A stretch of 64,000 nt of DNA from an uncultured Alistipes sp. (lineage in GTDB: Bacteria > Bacteroidota > Bacteroidia > Bacteroidales > Rikenellaceae). The translations under genes and the position numbers were made by a program. Positions 34,055 through 43,909 of this stretch are shown piece after piece. The notes below the pieces were generated by a model that was not told the DNA's origin, searched no databases, and saw only the letters and a program-made list of their open reading frames with translations. Each line of letters starts with the position of its first letter. Within the stretch, counting starts at the first letter, position 1. Where the stretch lies: NCBI GenBank assembly GCA_944326855.1, contig CALVFO010000026.1:62001-126000 (forward strand). The letters are read 5' to 3'.

Positions 34055-36187
34055 TTAGACCGCTTCGCTGTCCACGATTCGACGATCGAACAGTTTGCGG
34101 TCGGCGAACTCTTCCCGTTTGCCGTCGTTCCACTGACTCACCGGACGCATATACCCTACGATCCGACTGTATACCTCCGAACGGCTCCCGCAACGGGGAC
34201 AGCTGAAGTGTTCGCCCGAAAGATATCCGTGCGACGGACAGATGCTGAACGAAGGCGACAGGGTGATATAGGGCAGCCGGAACGTGCCGGTGACCTTGCG
34301 CACCATGTTTTTGGCGGCAGCCGGCGATACGGCGCTTTCGCCCGTGAAAACATGGAACACCGTGCCTCCGGTGTAGAGCGTCTGCAGGGGGTCCTGTAGT
34401 TCCAGCGCTTCATACAGGTCGTCGGTCTGATTTACCGGCAAGTGGGTGGAATTGGTGTAATAGGGTTTGGCGCCCCGTTCGCGATAGGTCTGCTGGTTGG
34501 CCACGATGATCTCCGGGTAACGTTCCGTATCGAGCATGGCGAACCGATAGGCCGTGCTTTCGGCCGGGGTGGCTTCCAGGTTGTAGATGTTGCCGGTCTC
34601 TTCCTGGAACACGGCCATCACTTCCCGCATGAAAAGCATGACTTTTTGGGCGAATGCGCTGCCCTGCGGAGAGGAGATCGGAACCCCCAGAAAATTGAGG
34701 CAGCATTCGTTCATGCCATTGAGACCGATCGTCGAAAAGTGGTTTTTCCAGTAACAGCCGAATCGTTGGTAGACATGGCGCAGGTAAAATTTCGAGTAGG
34801 GATACAGACCTCGTTCGGTATAGCGTTCGATCACCTTGCGCTTGGTTTCGAGGCTCTCGCGCGAGAGCTCCATCAATCGGCGCAGGCGTTGGAAAAAGTC
34901 CGTTTCCGAGGAGGCTTCATACCCTAAGCGGGCCATGTTGAGGGTTACCACCCCCACCGATCCGGTCAGCGGATTGGCGGCGAAAAGCCCTCCGCCCCGT
35001 TTCATCAATTCGCGTTTGTCGAGCCTCAGCCGGCAGCACATGCTGCGCACGTCGTCGGGTTTCATGTCCGAATTGACGAAATTCGAAAAATAGGGAATGC
35101 CGTATTTGGCGGTCATGGCCCAGATACCTTCGTAGTCGGGGTTTTCCCAATCGAAATCGGGGGTGATGTTGTAGGTCGGGATCGGGAAGGAGAAGAGGCT
35201 TCCGGCCGCGTCACCGGCACACATCACCTCGGCGAAGGCCCGGTTGAACAGGGTCACTTCGGCCTGGAAATCCCCGTATACCTCGTCTCGGATCTCTCCG
35301 CCGTGGACTACCGGTTCGTTTTTCAGGAAATCGGGCACCACCAGATCCATGGTGATGTTGGTGAACGGGGTCTGGAAACCTACACGCGTGGGGACGTTCA
35401 GGTTGAACAGAAACTCCTGCAGGCATTGTTTGACCTGGCCGTAATCCAGTCCGTCGTAGCGGATGTAGGGAGCCAGAAAAGTGTCGAAGTTGGAAAAGGC
35501 CTGGGCTCCGGCCGCTTCGCCCTGCATGGTGTAAAAAAAGTTGACGATCTGCCCCAGAGCCGTGCGCAGGTGTTTGGCCGGAGAGCTCTGGGCTTTGCCT
35601 TCGACGCCCCGGAATCCGGTCTGAAGCAGATCGCGCAGATCCCAGCCTACGCAATAGACGCTCAGAAAGCCCAAATCATGGATGTGCAGGGCTCCGCTGC
35701 GGTGCGCTTCGGCGACCGGTTCGCTGTACAGACGGCTCAGCCAATACTGCGAGGTGATTTTGGTCGAGATGTGCTGGTTGAGGCCCTGTAGCGAATAGGA
35801 GGAGTTGGCACTCTCCTTGACCCGCCAGTCCGAGCCGTCGAGGTAGTCGTCGATGACCGCCAGGTTGGAAAGCAGCGTTTTGGAGTCGCGCAGTTGTTCG
35901 TGCTTTTTGCGGTAGAGCAGGTAGCTTTTCAACAGTTCGAAGTGGCCGTAACCGTACAATACCTTCTCCACCATGTCCTGTACTTGTTCGACATGAGGAA
36001 TCTCTCCGGGTTGTTCCCGGCAGAGAGAGGCGATCACTTTTTCGCACAACCGATGTGCCTCCTGCCGGTCGGTAAGGCCTACGGACTGCATGGCCTTGAA
36101 AATGGCTTGTTCGATTTTTTCGGGTCGGAAGTCGACCTGTTGGCCGTTGCGTTTTACGATCCGGCCGAAATGGGTAGCTCCATTCAT
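34055..36187 (-). CDS. nrdD: Anaerobic (class III) ribonucleoside-triphosphate reductase
   Basis: A 710-residue oxygen-sensitive glycyl-radical enzyme that makes deoxyribonucleotides without oxygen. The N-terminal ATP-cone (about 8-100; IVKRNGQQVDFRPEKIEQAIFKA) is the allosteric domain. The catalytic barrel follows (NSSYSLQGLNQHISTKITSQYW, FTNITMDLVVPDF). The C-terminus has a zinc site (CPSHGYLSGEHFSCPRC) and the glycyl-radical loop SRIVGYMRPVSQWNDGKREEF. The reading starts at the ATG at 36187; a cobalamin riboswitch lies about 120 bases upstream, placing this operon under B12 control. Confidence 0.96.
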   Translation of the reverse strand: MNGATHFGRIVKRNGQQVDFRPEKIEQAIFKAMQSVGLTDRQEAHRLCEKVIASLCREQPGEIPHVEQVQDMVEKVLYGYGHFELLKSYLLYRKKHEQLRDSKTLLSNLAVIDDYLDGSDWRVKESANSSYSLQGLNQHISTKITSQYWLSRLYSEPVAEAHRSGALHIHDLGFLSVYCVGWDLRDLLQTGFRGVEGKAQSSPAKHLRTALGQIVNFFYTMQGEAAGAQAFSNFDTFLAPYIRYDGLDYGQVKQCLQEFLFNLNVPTRVGFQTPFTNITMDLVVPDFLKNEPVVHGGEIRDEVYGDFQAEVTLFNRAFAEVMCAGDAAGSLFSFPIPTYNITPDFDWENPDYEGIWAMTAKYGIPYFSNFVNSDMKPDDVRSMCCRLRLDKRELMKRGGGLFAANPLTGSVGVVTLNMARLGYEASSETDFFQRLRRLMELSRESLETKRKVIERYTERGLYPYSKFYLRHVYQRFGCYWKNHFSTIGLNGMNECCLNFLGVPISSPQGSAFAQKVMLFMREVMAVFQEETGNIYNLEATPAESTAYRFAMLDTERYPEIIVANQQTYRERGAKPYYTNSTHLPVNQTDDLYEALELQDPLQTLYTGGTVFHVFTGESAVSPAAAKNMVRKVTGTFRLPYITLSPSFSICPSHGYLSGEHFSCPRCGSRSEVYSRIVGYMRPVSQWNDGKREEFADRKLFDRRIVDSEAV

Positions 36188-36308
36188 TCTGACAAATTTT
36201 TAAGGGTTGATGTTCAGAAAATGGATGCTCCGGGAATGAAATAAGAGAAGATCCGCCGAAAAAGAGCGGTCGTCTGTTCGCTTTTCACCCGAAAGCTCCA
36301 GGGGTTGT

Positions 36309-36485
36309 CTACCAGGCAGGTCTTCTGACTTGTTTCGGTCCGTGCGCCTTCCCATTGAACGGTTCAACAGTGGCCAAGGATGCACTTTCCTGGGGTTGAA
36401 ACTTACAGCTACGGGGATAGTTCCTGATTTGCACAGGATTCCCTTTTGATCCCTCGGCCGGAACAGGGCCTCGGGAACCCGGTAG
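36309..36485 (-). ncRNA. Cobalamin (adenosylcobalamin-type) riboswitch upstream of nrdD
   Basis: Read on the minus strand, this segment shows the conserved cobalamin aptamer order. A CTACC closing strand (36485-36481) comes first. GGGAATCCTGTGCAAATCAGG follows, then CCCCGTAGCTGTAA (near 36417-36404) and GCCACTG (36374-36368). The B12 box AGTCAGAAGACCTGCC comes next, and GGTAG (36313-36309) closes P1. The length of about 177 bases is typical. A -7 element, TACATTTG (36499-36492 on the minus strand), lies just before it. The switch precedes nrdD-nrdG, so high B12 should repress the class III reductase. Confidence 0.92.
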
Positions 36486-36491
36486 TCGAAA

Positions 36492-36499
36492 CAAATGTA
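36492..36499 (-). promoter_or_regulatory. -7 promoter element (TACATTTG) of the riboswitch-nrdDG transcript
   Basis: The minus strand reads TACATTTG immediately upstream of the riboswitch, as expected for its promoter. Confidence 0.5.
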
Positions 36500-36699
36500 A
36501 AAAGGATATTCCGCTTCCCGGACAATCCCCTTCGACACTTGCCAACATTTTACGAACATTCCTCAGAAAAGGAGGGACCGGCGGTACGGGCATCCCTTTT
36601 TGGATATCGTACCTGCCGGGAAAGAGGACAAGAGACGTACGAAAAACGGGCGCATTTCCCACAGGGAAGTGCGCCCGTTGAAAAGTCGGAGGCGTTATG

Positions 36700-39423
36700 C
36701 TATTTTTCCAGCAGGATGAACATCCCTTCCCGGCCCATGATTTCAAAGGGCTTTTCCAGCGAGAAGGGGGCGTTCGCCAAACCGTTCCGGTCCGAGAAGT
36801 GGGTTTTGCCCCATTGCAGATCGCGAACTTCCGGCAGGCTGATTTTCGAGGGAGTGAAGCCCAGCAGTTTTTCGTCTACCTGGATCGTGCCCGTCTGAGG
36901 CAGGTCCGTCCAGTTGGCGACCGCGATGAGCGCCTTGTCCGGTTTGAGGTAGATCGAGGCGATCATCTCCGGATTGTCCGTACGCACCGGGCAGGCTTCG
37001 TCCCAGAATCCCACTAACCGGGCCTCTTTCATGCCGAAATCGTCCCACAGCTTCCACATCGAAATGGGATTGCCGCTCCAGGGCAGGCGAGGAAGCATGC
37101 CGAAGACCATGCCGCGGTAGGTGTTGCGGGCATTGAGCGTTTCGCTCAACAGCCCGAACGGAATACCCGACATTTCGACCAGCCAGAAATCGGGGGTATT
37201 GTCGGCCTCGAACCCTTCGCCGATCCACAGCCGGTCGATGTAAGGCAAAAGATCCATGTACAGGTGTATCGAGTTGGCATAGCCGGCAAACGGATTCATG
37301 TGGTTCCAGGTGTGCATGTCCACTACGCGGTGCTGGCCGTCGCGGTCCAGAATGCGGCGTGCACGTTGCATCGTGCGATGATCCAGGGCGCTGTCGTCGA
37401 TATACATGCCGTCGATGCCCATGTGACGAATCATCCAGTCGAGGCCTTCGAGGTAATAGTTGTTCCAGCGTGAGTCGGGAGTCGTGATGACCGAAATGTC
37501 CATGTCGCCTTTGTATTTCCCCTCCTGGAACGCACAATACCAGGCCGGGATGAAGTGGGCCTTGAGGTTTTCGATCAGCCAGGGTTTGGGCCCGCTTTTG
37601 TGGATCATCGTGCGGGTGTCCTTACCCGGACCGTCAAAGATAATCTCGCCGCCGAGGCTGCGCAGGGCCCATAATTCAGGGGTCTTGACCGTCAATTCGC
37701 GGGTCGTGTAGTAGGGCCGAACCATCAGACCCCGGCTGTGGGCCTTCTCCACGAAGGTCTTGAAATCCCCGATCGAATGGTCGTGATAGGGATAGTTGAT
37801 GTAGGGATAGATGTCTTTTTTGTGGTGGATGTTGATCATCGTGGCGCCGGCCTGGGCCGCGATGTCGATGTAGGGCTCGCTCACGTCGCTGTTCGAGTGG
37901 TAGAAGCGTTCGGTAGCCATCATGGCCAGATTCAGCGGTTTGAGCGGGGTGATCGTCATGTCGAAGTCGAATTGCAGGGCCTCGCCCTTCTGCATCGTCC
38001 GGGGACCGCTGAAAGCGGTCAGCAGGACCCGATCGTTTGCGGTGTCGGCGATGTCGATGCCTCCCTTGCCCGCATTCCCCCACGACTCGGGCAGATTCAG
38101 TTTCCCCAGCGCGTAATAGATGTTGACCAGCGGACGACGATAGTTGCTGCCTTTGAACACGAAGTTCAATCCGGCATTCACGTTCCCCATCCAGATCTTG
38201 TCCTGTTGCTTGTCGATGTCCCAACGCCAGTGAATGGACGAATCGGGGCGGTACCCTCCTTTATGCCCCAGGCCCATCAGGTAACGGGAGGCATATCGGG
38301 TATAGGGTACCTCCAGGCGGATATCCTTGATCTGGGTGTTTGCGAGCGAGGTGACCGTCAGCCGGTAGGCTACCGTTCCGTCGAATTCGAACTGCCCTTC
38401 ACAAAGTACGCTGAAGTGTTTGTTCTTCCGGGTAAGCTGCCAGTTGATTTTCGCGTCGTTTTGTTCTACGATGCGCAGCTTCCCGCCGGAGAGAACCTCT
38501 TCCCCCTCGGCGGTTTCGACGATCAGGCGGATTTCATCACCCAATACGGCGTTGTGGGCGCTGTCCGAAAGCAGATTGTCCTGACCGTAACGGGTCACGA
38601 TACCGGCCGGAAGGCCTGTGCGGGGGGAAAGTTCCAGCGTTCCGCCCAAATAAGACAAGGTGTTGCCCGTGATTTTTACCGGGATATAGGGTTTGGTGAC
38701 CGTATTTTCGAGGCCGATCCGCGAATCGAGCCAACCCAGACGGGCCTTGCGCCAGGCGTCGTCGGTTCCGTGGTTGGGAATCGCAGCCCCCTTGACGTCG
38801 ATCTGGGCTTCGATGGAGATCGGGGCGGTATTTTCGGCCTGTACCGTCACGGTACCCCGATAGGTGCCTTGTGCCGTTTGGGGAATATCCATCACGATCC
38901 ATAGCGGCTGTACCGAGTCCCGACCGACCGAGACCGTCTTCCGGAAGGGAACTCCTTCTTTGTCCTCACCGCCTAAATTGATGCATTTCAAGGCGCTTTT
39001 CGGAATCCGTTTCCCGTCGGAGGATTTGAAATCCGAAAAAACGACCTGCAGATTTTCTAACGCCATGTAGGGAGCGTATACGCCGATCTGCCAGGAATAG
39101 TACTCGCCCGGAGCGCATGCTCCCCGAAAACGGGTTCTCTCTTCGGCCGGGCGCGACATCCAGGGTGCGGGCAGCGCCTCCAACAGACGGATGTCGTTCT
39201 GACGGTCTTCGGTGAAACAGAAAAATTGGGCGGCCGGCTTTTCGTCCAGCAGTTTCTGGACGGCTTCTTTAGGGGCCGGGTCCTGCATCGGAGAATGTTT
39301 TTCGGTAAATTGTCCGTTTACCTGCAGGTCGAAAAAGGCATTCGTTACCTCCTCTTCCTGGGCCGAAAGTGTCCCGGCATACAAACCGGCCAGTCCGACC
39401 CATAGCCAGAGCGATGTTTTCAT
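36700..39423 (-). CDS. Large secreted putative glycoside hydrolase (DUF6067/GH123-like)
   Basis: A 907-residue exported protein with a signal peptide ending about LSAQ. The N-terminal half is beta-rich and resembles the accessory domain of Bacteroidota glycosidases I associate with DUF6067/GH123-like proteins. The C-terminal half (about 560-830) reads like a TIM barrel. GIDGMYIDDSALDH and WIGEGFEAD at strand ends provide candidate catalytic Asp/Glu residues, and a beta-sandwich closes the protein. The substrate cannot be assigned. The frame is open to 39450, but the ATG at 39423 gives a proper signal peptide. It is transcribed toward the nrdD riboswitch region, away from the ribose genes. Confidence 0.65.
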   Translation of the reverse strand: MKTSLWLWVGLAGLYAGTLSAQEEEVTNAFFDLQVNGQFTEKHSPMQDPAPKEAVQKLLDEKPAAQFFCFTEDRQNDIRLLEALPAPWMSRPAEERTRFRGACAPGEYYSWQIGVYAPYMALENLQVVFSDFKSSDGKRIPKSALKCINLGGEDKEGVPFRKTVSVGRDSVQPLWIVMDIPQTAQGTYRGTVTVQAENTAPISIEAQIDVKGAAIPNHGTDDAWRKARLGWLDSRIGLENTVTKPYIPVKITGNTLSYLGGTLELSPRTGLPAGIVTRYGQDNLLSDSAHNAVLGDEIRLIVETAEGEEVLSGGKLRIVEQNDAKINWQLTRKNKHFSVLCEGQFEFDGTVAYRLTVTSLANTQIKDIRLEVPYTRYASRYLMGLGHKGGYRPDSSIHWRWDIDKQQDKIWMGNVNAGLNFVFKGSNYRRPLVNIYYALGKLNLPESWGNAGKGGIDIADTANDRVLLTAFSGPRTMQKGEALQFDFDMTITPLKPLNLAMMATERFYHSNSDVSEPYIDIAAQAGATMINIHHKKDIYPYINYPYHDHSIGDFKTFVEKAHSRGLMVRPYYTTRELTVKTPELWALRSLGGEIIFDGPGKDTRTMIHKSGPKPWLIENLKAHFIPAWYCAFQEGKYKGDMDISVITTPDSRWNNYYLEGLDWMIRHMGIDGMYIDDSALDHRTMQRARRILDRDGQHRVVDMHTWNHMNPFAGYANSIHLYMDLLPYIDRLWIGEGFEADNTPDFWLVEMSGIPFGLLSETLNARNTYRGMVFGMLPRLPWSGNPISMWKLWDDFGMKEARLVGFWDEACPVRTDNPEMIASIYLKPDKALIAVANWTDLPQTGTIQVDEKLLGFTPSKISLPEVRDLQWGKTHFSDRNGLANAPFSLEKPFEIMGREGMFILLEK

Positions 39424-39549
39424 ATCGGATTCGATTTTGTGGATATACAAAGATAACTTTCCGGGCCGAAATTATGAAATACCGTGCTGTTGTTGTGCCC
39501 TGTTTTCTGTGAAGAGGAGTTCGAATCTGTTTCGTGTCGGGGGTCCGAA

Positions 39550-41082
39550 TCAGGAGAAAGTGCGGGCAGCGGATCTCTTCAGCAGTTCGGCCACCGGAGT
39601 GTTCGTCAGACGGCTTTGAATCCAAACCGGGAAATCGCAGAGGACCAACAGAGACCGTTCGTAACGGTCGGCCTGAATGTTCCGGACCTGCGGTTCGAGT
39701 TTGGTCCACAGGCGAAGCCGGGATGTCCGATCAAAGGGCAGCGGATAGGCCTGTACGAACCGAAAGAGCAATTTTTCCATGGCATATTGAGGTTGCCCTT
39801 TGTCTCCGCGCATGGCTCGTCGGAGGGCGGTCGTTTCGGAGAGTACCCGATCGTAATCGCCCGATTCGGCCAATAAGAGCAGGTTGACCAGTCGTGCCGT
39901 CCGGTAATCCGGGAAACCGGACAGCAATTTGCCCGAAGCCCATATCTTTCGCAGGGCTTTTCGGGCCTCATTCAGACGGTCGGTGAACAGCCACAGAACG
40001 GCATCGTGCAAGAATAGCCGCAGTTGCATCGCCAGTCCGAGCAGATGAATCTTGTGAAAGAGTGCTTCCTCGAAACGCTTCCGCCAACGTACGGCCTCTT
40101 CCAGTCGACCGGTGTGCAGCAGGGCCAGAGAATTATACCAGTAGATCCGGGCCGAATCGGCCAGTGCCATTTCCGGGGCATCGGGTTGGTCGGCGTTCAG
40201 TTTTGCGGTGAAATAGGGAATTTCATCATACAGCCCGACGGCCAGCAGGGTGTCCAGAATGCCCTCCAAAGCCTGCCGATAGTGGGTCGGAGCAATCGGA
40301 TCGTGTGTCCGCTTCTCCTCGAAACGGCGGATCAGGCCCCGATAGTGGCGCAGGGCTGCCGGATAATTGCCTACGCTCAGAAAATAGGTGGCCTGAAAAA
40401 GGGCGTGCAACTCCTCGGTTTCGAAATGACGGCTGGGACCGTTGGCGACCAGGTTCAGTTCGTGCAGCAGCAGGTCGTTGAGTTTTTGTTGCTCCTGAGC
40501 CGAACGAACATATCCCTGGCGAAGGAAGCGGAATTTGAGAATGTCATATAACTGATTGTGCCAGTGCTTGCTGCGGATGCGCTTGATGAGATCGATGATG
40601 CGGATTTGCTTGCCGACCAGCGTTTTTTCGTCCAGTGTCCCGAAATTGCGCAGACGTCGATAACGGAGTTCCGTTTGCCGGATGAGCAGCTGCAATACGT
40701 CCTGGCGATGGAGCTCGGCCTGTTTTTTGGCGTGGTTCAGCTCCCGGAAAGCCTCTTCGTAGAGGCCTCGTTCGAAAAGAATGTCCGCTGTCGAGATCGT
40801 TTCGAAAATACGGTGCTGGATATCTTTCGCTCCCCGCAGGTGCAACAGGCATTCCAGCAGGTTCGTGTACAGGTATTTGACCGTTGTCTCGGGTTGGGTT
40901 CCGGGACATTGTCGGGAAAAAACCTCGAAAGCCTCTTCGAGAGAATCGCTCCGATCGAACAGATCGAACATGAGACGGTACATTTTGGAACCGCTCTGCA
41001 AATGGGAATAAAGTCGGAAATATCTTTTTTCGGACTTTGTCATGGAGCGTACCAGTAAAAACGAGGAGACGGATTTGCTCAT
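39550..41082 (-). CDS. Helical-repeat (TPR-like) protein of unknown function
   Basis: A 510-residue, leucine- and arginine-rich protein without signal peptide. It is almost entirely helical, with repeated helix pairs reminiscent of TPR arrays (for example GLYEEAFRELNHAKKQAELH and GNYPAALRHYRGLIRRFEEK). The N-terminal MTKSEKRYFRLYSHLQ stretch is a feature I associate with conserved uncharacterised Bacteroidota proteins. No enzymatic motif is seen. It is probably cytoplasmic and protein-binding. It diverges from the exported ADP-ribosylglycohydrolase and lies 126 bases from the neighbouring glycosidase on the same strand. Confidence 0.7.
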   Translation of the reverse strand: MSKSVSSFLLVRSMTKSEKRYFRLYSHLQSGSKMYRLMFDLFDRSDSLEEAFEVFSRQCPGTQPETTVKYLYTNLLECLLHLRGAKDIQHRIFETISTADILFERGLYEEAFRELNHAKKQAELHRQDVLQLLIRQTELRYRRLRNFGTLDEKTLVGKQIRIIDLIKRIRSKHWHNQLYDILKFRFLRQGYVRSAQEQQKLNDLLLHELNLVANGPSRHFETEELHALFQATYFLSVGNYPAALRHYRGLIRRFEEKRTHDPIAPTHYRQALEGILDTLLAVGLYDEIPYFTAKLNADQPDAPEMALADSARIYWYNSLALLHTGRLEEAVRWRKRFEEALFHKIHLLGLAMQLRLFLHDAVLWLFTDRLNEARKALRKIWASGKLLSGFPDYRTARLVNLLLLAESGDYDRVLSETTALRRAMRGDKGQPQYAMEKLLFRFVQAYPLPFDRTSRLRLWTKLEPQVRNIQADRYERSLLVLCDFPVWIQSRLTNTPVAELLKRSAARTFS

Positions 41083-41214
41083 TCAATCTATTTTTAACCA
41101 ATATTTTATGCCTATATATCCGGATCGGGATACTTGAAGGATTATCCCTTGAATTGGATGTTTGGGTTTCTCTAAAATAGTCTTTTTTTGCGGAGGATTT
41201 ACGCCTCGAACTTT

Positions 41215-41222
41215 TATTTTTG
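41215..41222 (+). promoter_or_regulatory. -7 promoter element (TATTTTTG) of the ribose-scavenging operon
   Basis: TATTTTTG matches the consensus and lies 44 bases before the ATG at 41267. A TTTG at 41187-41190 is 24 bases upstream, longer than the usual spacer. Confidence 0.5.
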
Positions 41223-41266
41223 TAAAAAACGAACTTTCGACCTGTCGAACCCCTAAAAACCTATCC

Positions 41267-42841
41267 ATGAAAAAACTGTTTCTCTTTTCGTTGGGCCTCT
41301 GGTTGTGTGCCTGCGGCCCCGACCGCTCCGATAGCGGACAAATGCCTCAAACCGTCACCCTGACCCGCGAAGTCCTGCAGGACAAGATCAAAGGCGGCTG
41401 GGCGGGCCAGACCATCGGTTGCTCGTACGGAAGCGTAACGGAATTCCGGTATAACGGCGGTCTGATTCCTGCCTACACCCCGATCCCCTGGCCCGACGGG
41501 TATATCAAATGGTGGTATGAAAACTCTCCCGGCCTCTACGACGATGTGTATATGGACCTGACTTTCGTCGAAGTGATCGACCGGCTGGGCGTGGATGCTC
41601 CGGTGGATTCGTTCGCCATGGCTTTCGCTACGGCCGATTACCGGCTCTGGCACGCCAACCAGGCCGCCCGTTACAACATTCTCAACGGCATCATGCCTCC
41701 GGCTTCGGGCCATTGGCTCAACAACGCTCATGCCGATGACCTCGATTACCAGATCGAAGCCGACTTTACGGGGCTGATGTGTCCGGGAATGCCCAACAAG
41801 GCCTCTGAAATCTCCGACAAGATCGGTCATATCATGTGCTATGGCGACGGTTGGTACGGCGGTGTATACGTCGGGGCGATGTATTCGCTGGCCTTTGTCT
41901 CCGATGACATGGAATTCGTGGTGACCGAAGCCCTGAAAGCCATCCCGCAGGAGAGCAAATTTTATCAATGCATAAACGATGTGATCCGCTGGTGGAAGCA
42001 GTACCCCGACGACTGGCAGCAAACCTGGTTCGAAGTGACCCGCAAATGGAATCAGGACGTGGGGTGCCCCAGCGGCGTATTCGGCTCGTTCAACATCGAT
42101 GCGGTCATCAACAGCGCCTACATCGTCATCGGACTGCTCTATGGCGAAAAGGATTTCTTCAAGACCATGGATATCTCCACCCGTTGCGGGTACGATTCGG
42201 ACTGCAATCCGGCTTCGGCCGCCGGGATTCTGGGCACGATGATCGGATACAAGAACATTCCCGAATACTGGATGAAGAACCTGCGGGAAGCCGAAGATAT
42301 GGATTTCGCCTTCACCCACACCTCGCTGAACAAAGTTTATGAGGTAGGTTTCCGTCATGCCCTGCAAATGATTTCCGAAAACGGAGGAACGGTCACCGAT
42401 TCGACCGTAACCATCGCCTGCCAGCAACCGGTTCCGGTACGTCTGGAACAATCCTTCGAAGGACACTATCCGGTATTGGCTCGTTCGATGACCGTGCCCA
42501 TGCAGCAGCTCGATACGCTCCAGTTCGAAGGTACGGGGGCTGTTTTCCGCGGCAAACTGGAATGTAAGGACGAGTCCTATGTGGCCGAAGTGGATTGTTA
42601 TCTCGACGGCGAACTGGTCGAAACGGCCAAACTCCCGATTGCTTTCCACGATCGCAAACAGGAAATTTTCTTCCGTTACCAACTGCCTAAAGCCAACCAT
42701 ACGGTAGCGATGAAGTGGAAAAATCCGCGCCCGGACGCCACCTTCGACTTTACCTACATGTTGGTCTATTCGGATGCACCGTATGAACATCCCCACGCCC
42801 GTCTGCAGGCTGAAAGCATGAAAAACAATACCGTAAAATAG
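41267..42841 (+). CDS. Exported ADP-ribosylglycohydrolase-family lipoprotein
   Basis: A 524-residue protein with a lipobox ending at C16 (LWLCAC). The ADP-ribosylglycohydrolase fold covers about 30-370: IKGGWAGQTIGCSYG, DDVYMDLTFVEVI for the first metal site and the family motif GYDSDCNPASAAGILGTMIG for the second. A beta-rich C-terminal domain (about 385-515) may bind sugar or support surface presentation. Cytoplasmic relatives remove ADP-ribose from proteins; an exported form next to a ribokinase and sugar permease more likely releases ribose from ribosyl compounds. The start at 41267 is set by the lipobox; the frame is open further upstream. Confidence 0.85.
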   Translation: MKKLFLFSLGLWLCACGPDRSDSGQMPQTVTLTREVLQDKIKGGWAGQTIGCSYGSVTEFRYNGGLIPAYTPIPWPDGYIKWWYENSPGLYDDVYMDLTFVEVIDRLGVDAPVDSFAMAFATADYRLWHANQAARYNILNGIMPPASGHWLNNAHADDLDYQIEADFTGLMCPGMPNKASEISDKIGHIMCYGDGWYGGVYVGAMYSLAFVSDDMEFVVTEALKAIPQESKFYQCINDVIRWWKQYPDDWQQTWFEVTRKWNQDVGCPSGVFGSFNIDAVINSAYIVIGLLYGEKDFFKTMDISTRCGYDSDCNPASAAGILGTMIGYKNIPEYWMKNLREAEDMDFAFTHTSLNKVYEVGFRHALQMISENGGTVTDSTVTIACQQPVPVRLEQSFEGHYPVLARSMTVPMQQLDTLQFEGTGAVFRGKLECKDESYVAEVDCYLDGELVETAKLPIAFHDRKQEIFFRYQLPKANHTVAMKWKNPRPDATFDFTYMLVYSDAPYEHPHARLQAESMKNNTVK

Positions 42842-42846
42842 AAGCC

Positions 42847-43791
42847 ATGACTGCAGAAACTTCCACACCGAAACAAATTCTGGTGGTCGGCAGCAGCAAC
42901 ACCGATATGGTGGTGCGCAGCTCTCACCTGCCCCGTCCGGGGGAAACCGTGCTGGGCGGCACTTTTCTGATGAATCCCGGCGGCAAAGGGGCCAATCAGG
43001 CTGTGGCCGTAGCGCGTCTGGGCGGACAAGTGACCTTCATCTGCAAGGTGGGCAGCGATATTTTCGGTCATCAGGCCCGCCAGCTCTTCGAAGAGGAGGG
43101 AATCGATACGACCTATGTTTGTACCGATACGGAACATCCCTCGGGGGTCGCTCTGATTACCGTCGACGATCGGGCCGAAAACTGCATTGTCGTGGCTTCG
43201 GGGGCCAATGCCCATCTGTTGCCCGCCGATCTGGCCGGCATTGAGAAAGTGTTGGATCGGACCGAAATCATTCTGGTGCAACTCGAAATTCCGATCGAAA
43301 CGGTGGAATATGTGGCTTCTCTGGCCCGTGAGCGGGGAAAGAAACTGATCCTGAATCCGGCTCCGGCCTGTCCGCTCTCCCGGGAGCTGCTCGAATGCCT
43401 CTACCTGATTACCCCGAACGAGACCGAGGCGGAGATGATCTCGGGTGTCAAGATCGTCGATGAAACCTCGGCTGTCGAAGCAGCCGCCCGGATCGCCGAA
43501 CTGGGAGTCGGGCACGTTATGATCACCTTGGGCTCCAAGGGGGCTTTGGTCTATTCCGAAGGAGTAGCTACACGGATTCCGGCCTATGATATTCAGGCTG
43601 TGGATACGACCGCGGCCGGGGATGTATTCAACGGAGCGTTGGCGGTCTCTCTTTCCGAAGGCCATTCCCTGACGGAAGCGGCCCGTTTCGCCTGCAAGGC
43701 TTCGGCCCTGTCGATCAGCCGGGTCGGTGCCCAGGCCTCGGTTCCCTATCGCAACGAACTCGATGTGACGGAACTTCCGCTGAAAGATTGA
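42847..43791 (+). CDS. rbsK: Ribokinase
   Basis: A 314-residue cytoplasmic PfkB-family kinase that makes ribose-5-phosphate from ribose and ATP. Sugar-binding residues are in SSNTDMVVRSSHLPRPGE and MNPGGKGANQAVAVARLG. The catalytic base is D259 in AVDTTAAGDVFNGAL. ITPNETEAE and the ITLGSKGALV anion hole are also present. It starts five bases after the ADP-ribosylglycohydrolase stop, so the two are cotranscribed. This links extracellular release of ribose to its phosphorylation. Confidence 0.94.
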   Translation: MTAETSTPKQILVVGSSNTDMVVRSSHLPRPGETVLGGTFLMNPGGKGANQAVAVARLGGQVTFICKVGSDIFGHQARQLFEEEGIDTTYVCTDTEHPSGVALITVDDRAENCIVVASGANAHLLPADLAGIEKVLDRTEIILVQLEIPIETVEYVASLARERGKKLILNPAPACPLSRELLECLYLITPNETEAEMISGVKIVDETSAVEAAARIAELGVGHVMITLGSKGALVYSEGVATRIPAYDIQAVDTTAAGDVFNGALAVSLSEGHSLTEAARFACKASALSISRVGAQASVPYRNELDVTELPLKD

Positions 43792-43909
43792 TCTTTTCGA
43801 AGGCTGTCCCTCCGTGCGGAGGGATGGCCTCTTCGGCTATGTCGGCGGGACGGGTTCCTCGATCGGGATGCGCGTTCGCCATACCTTTGAAACCTTAAAA
43901 CTACGCCTT

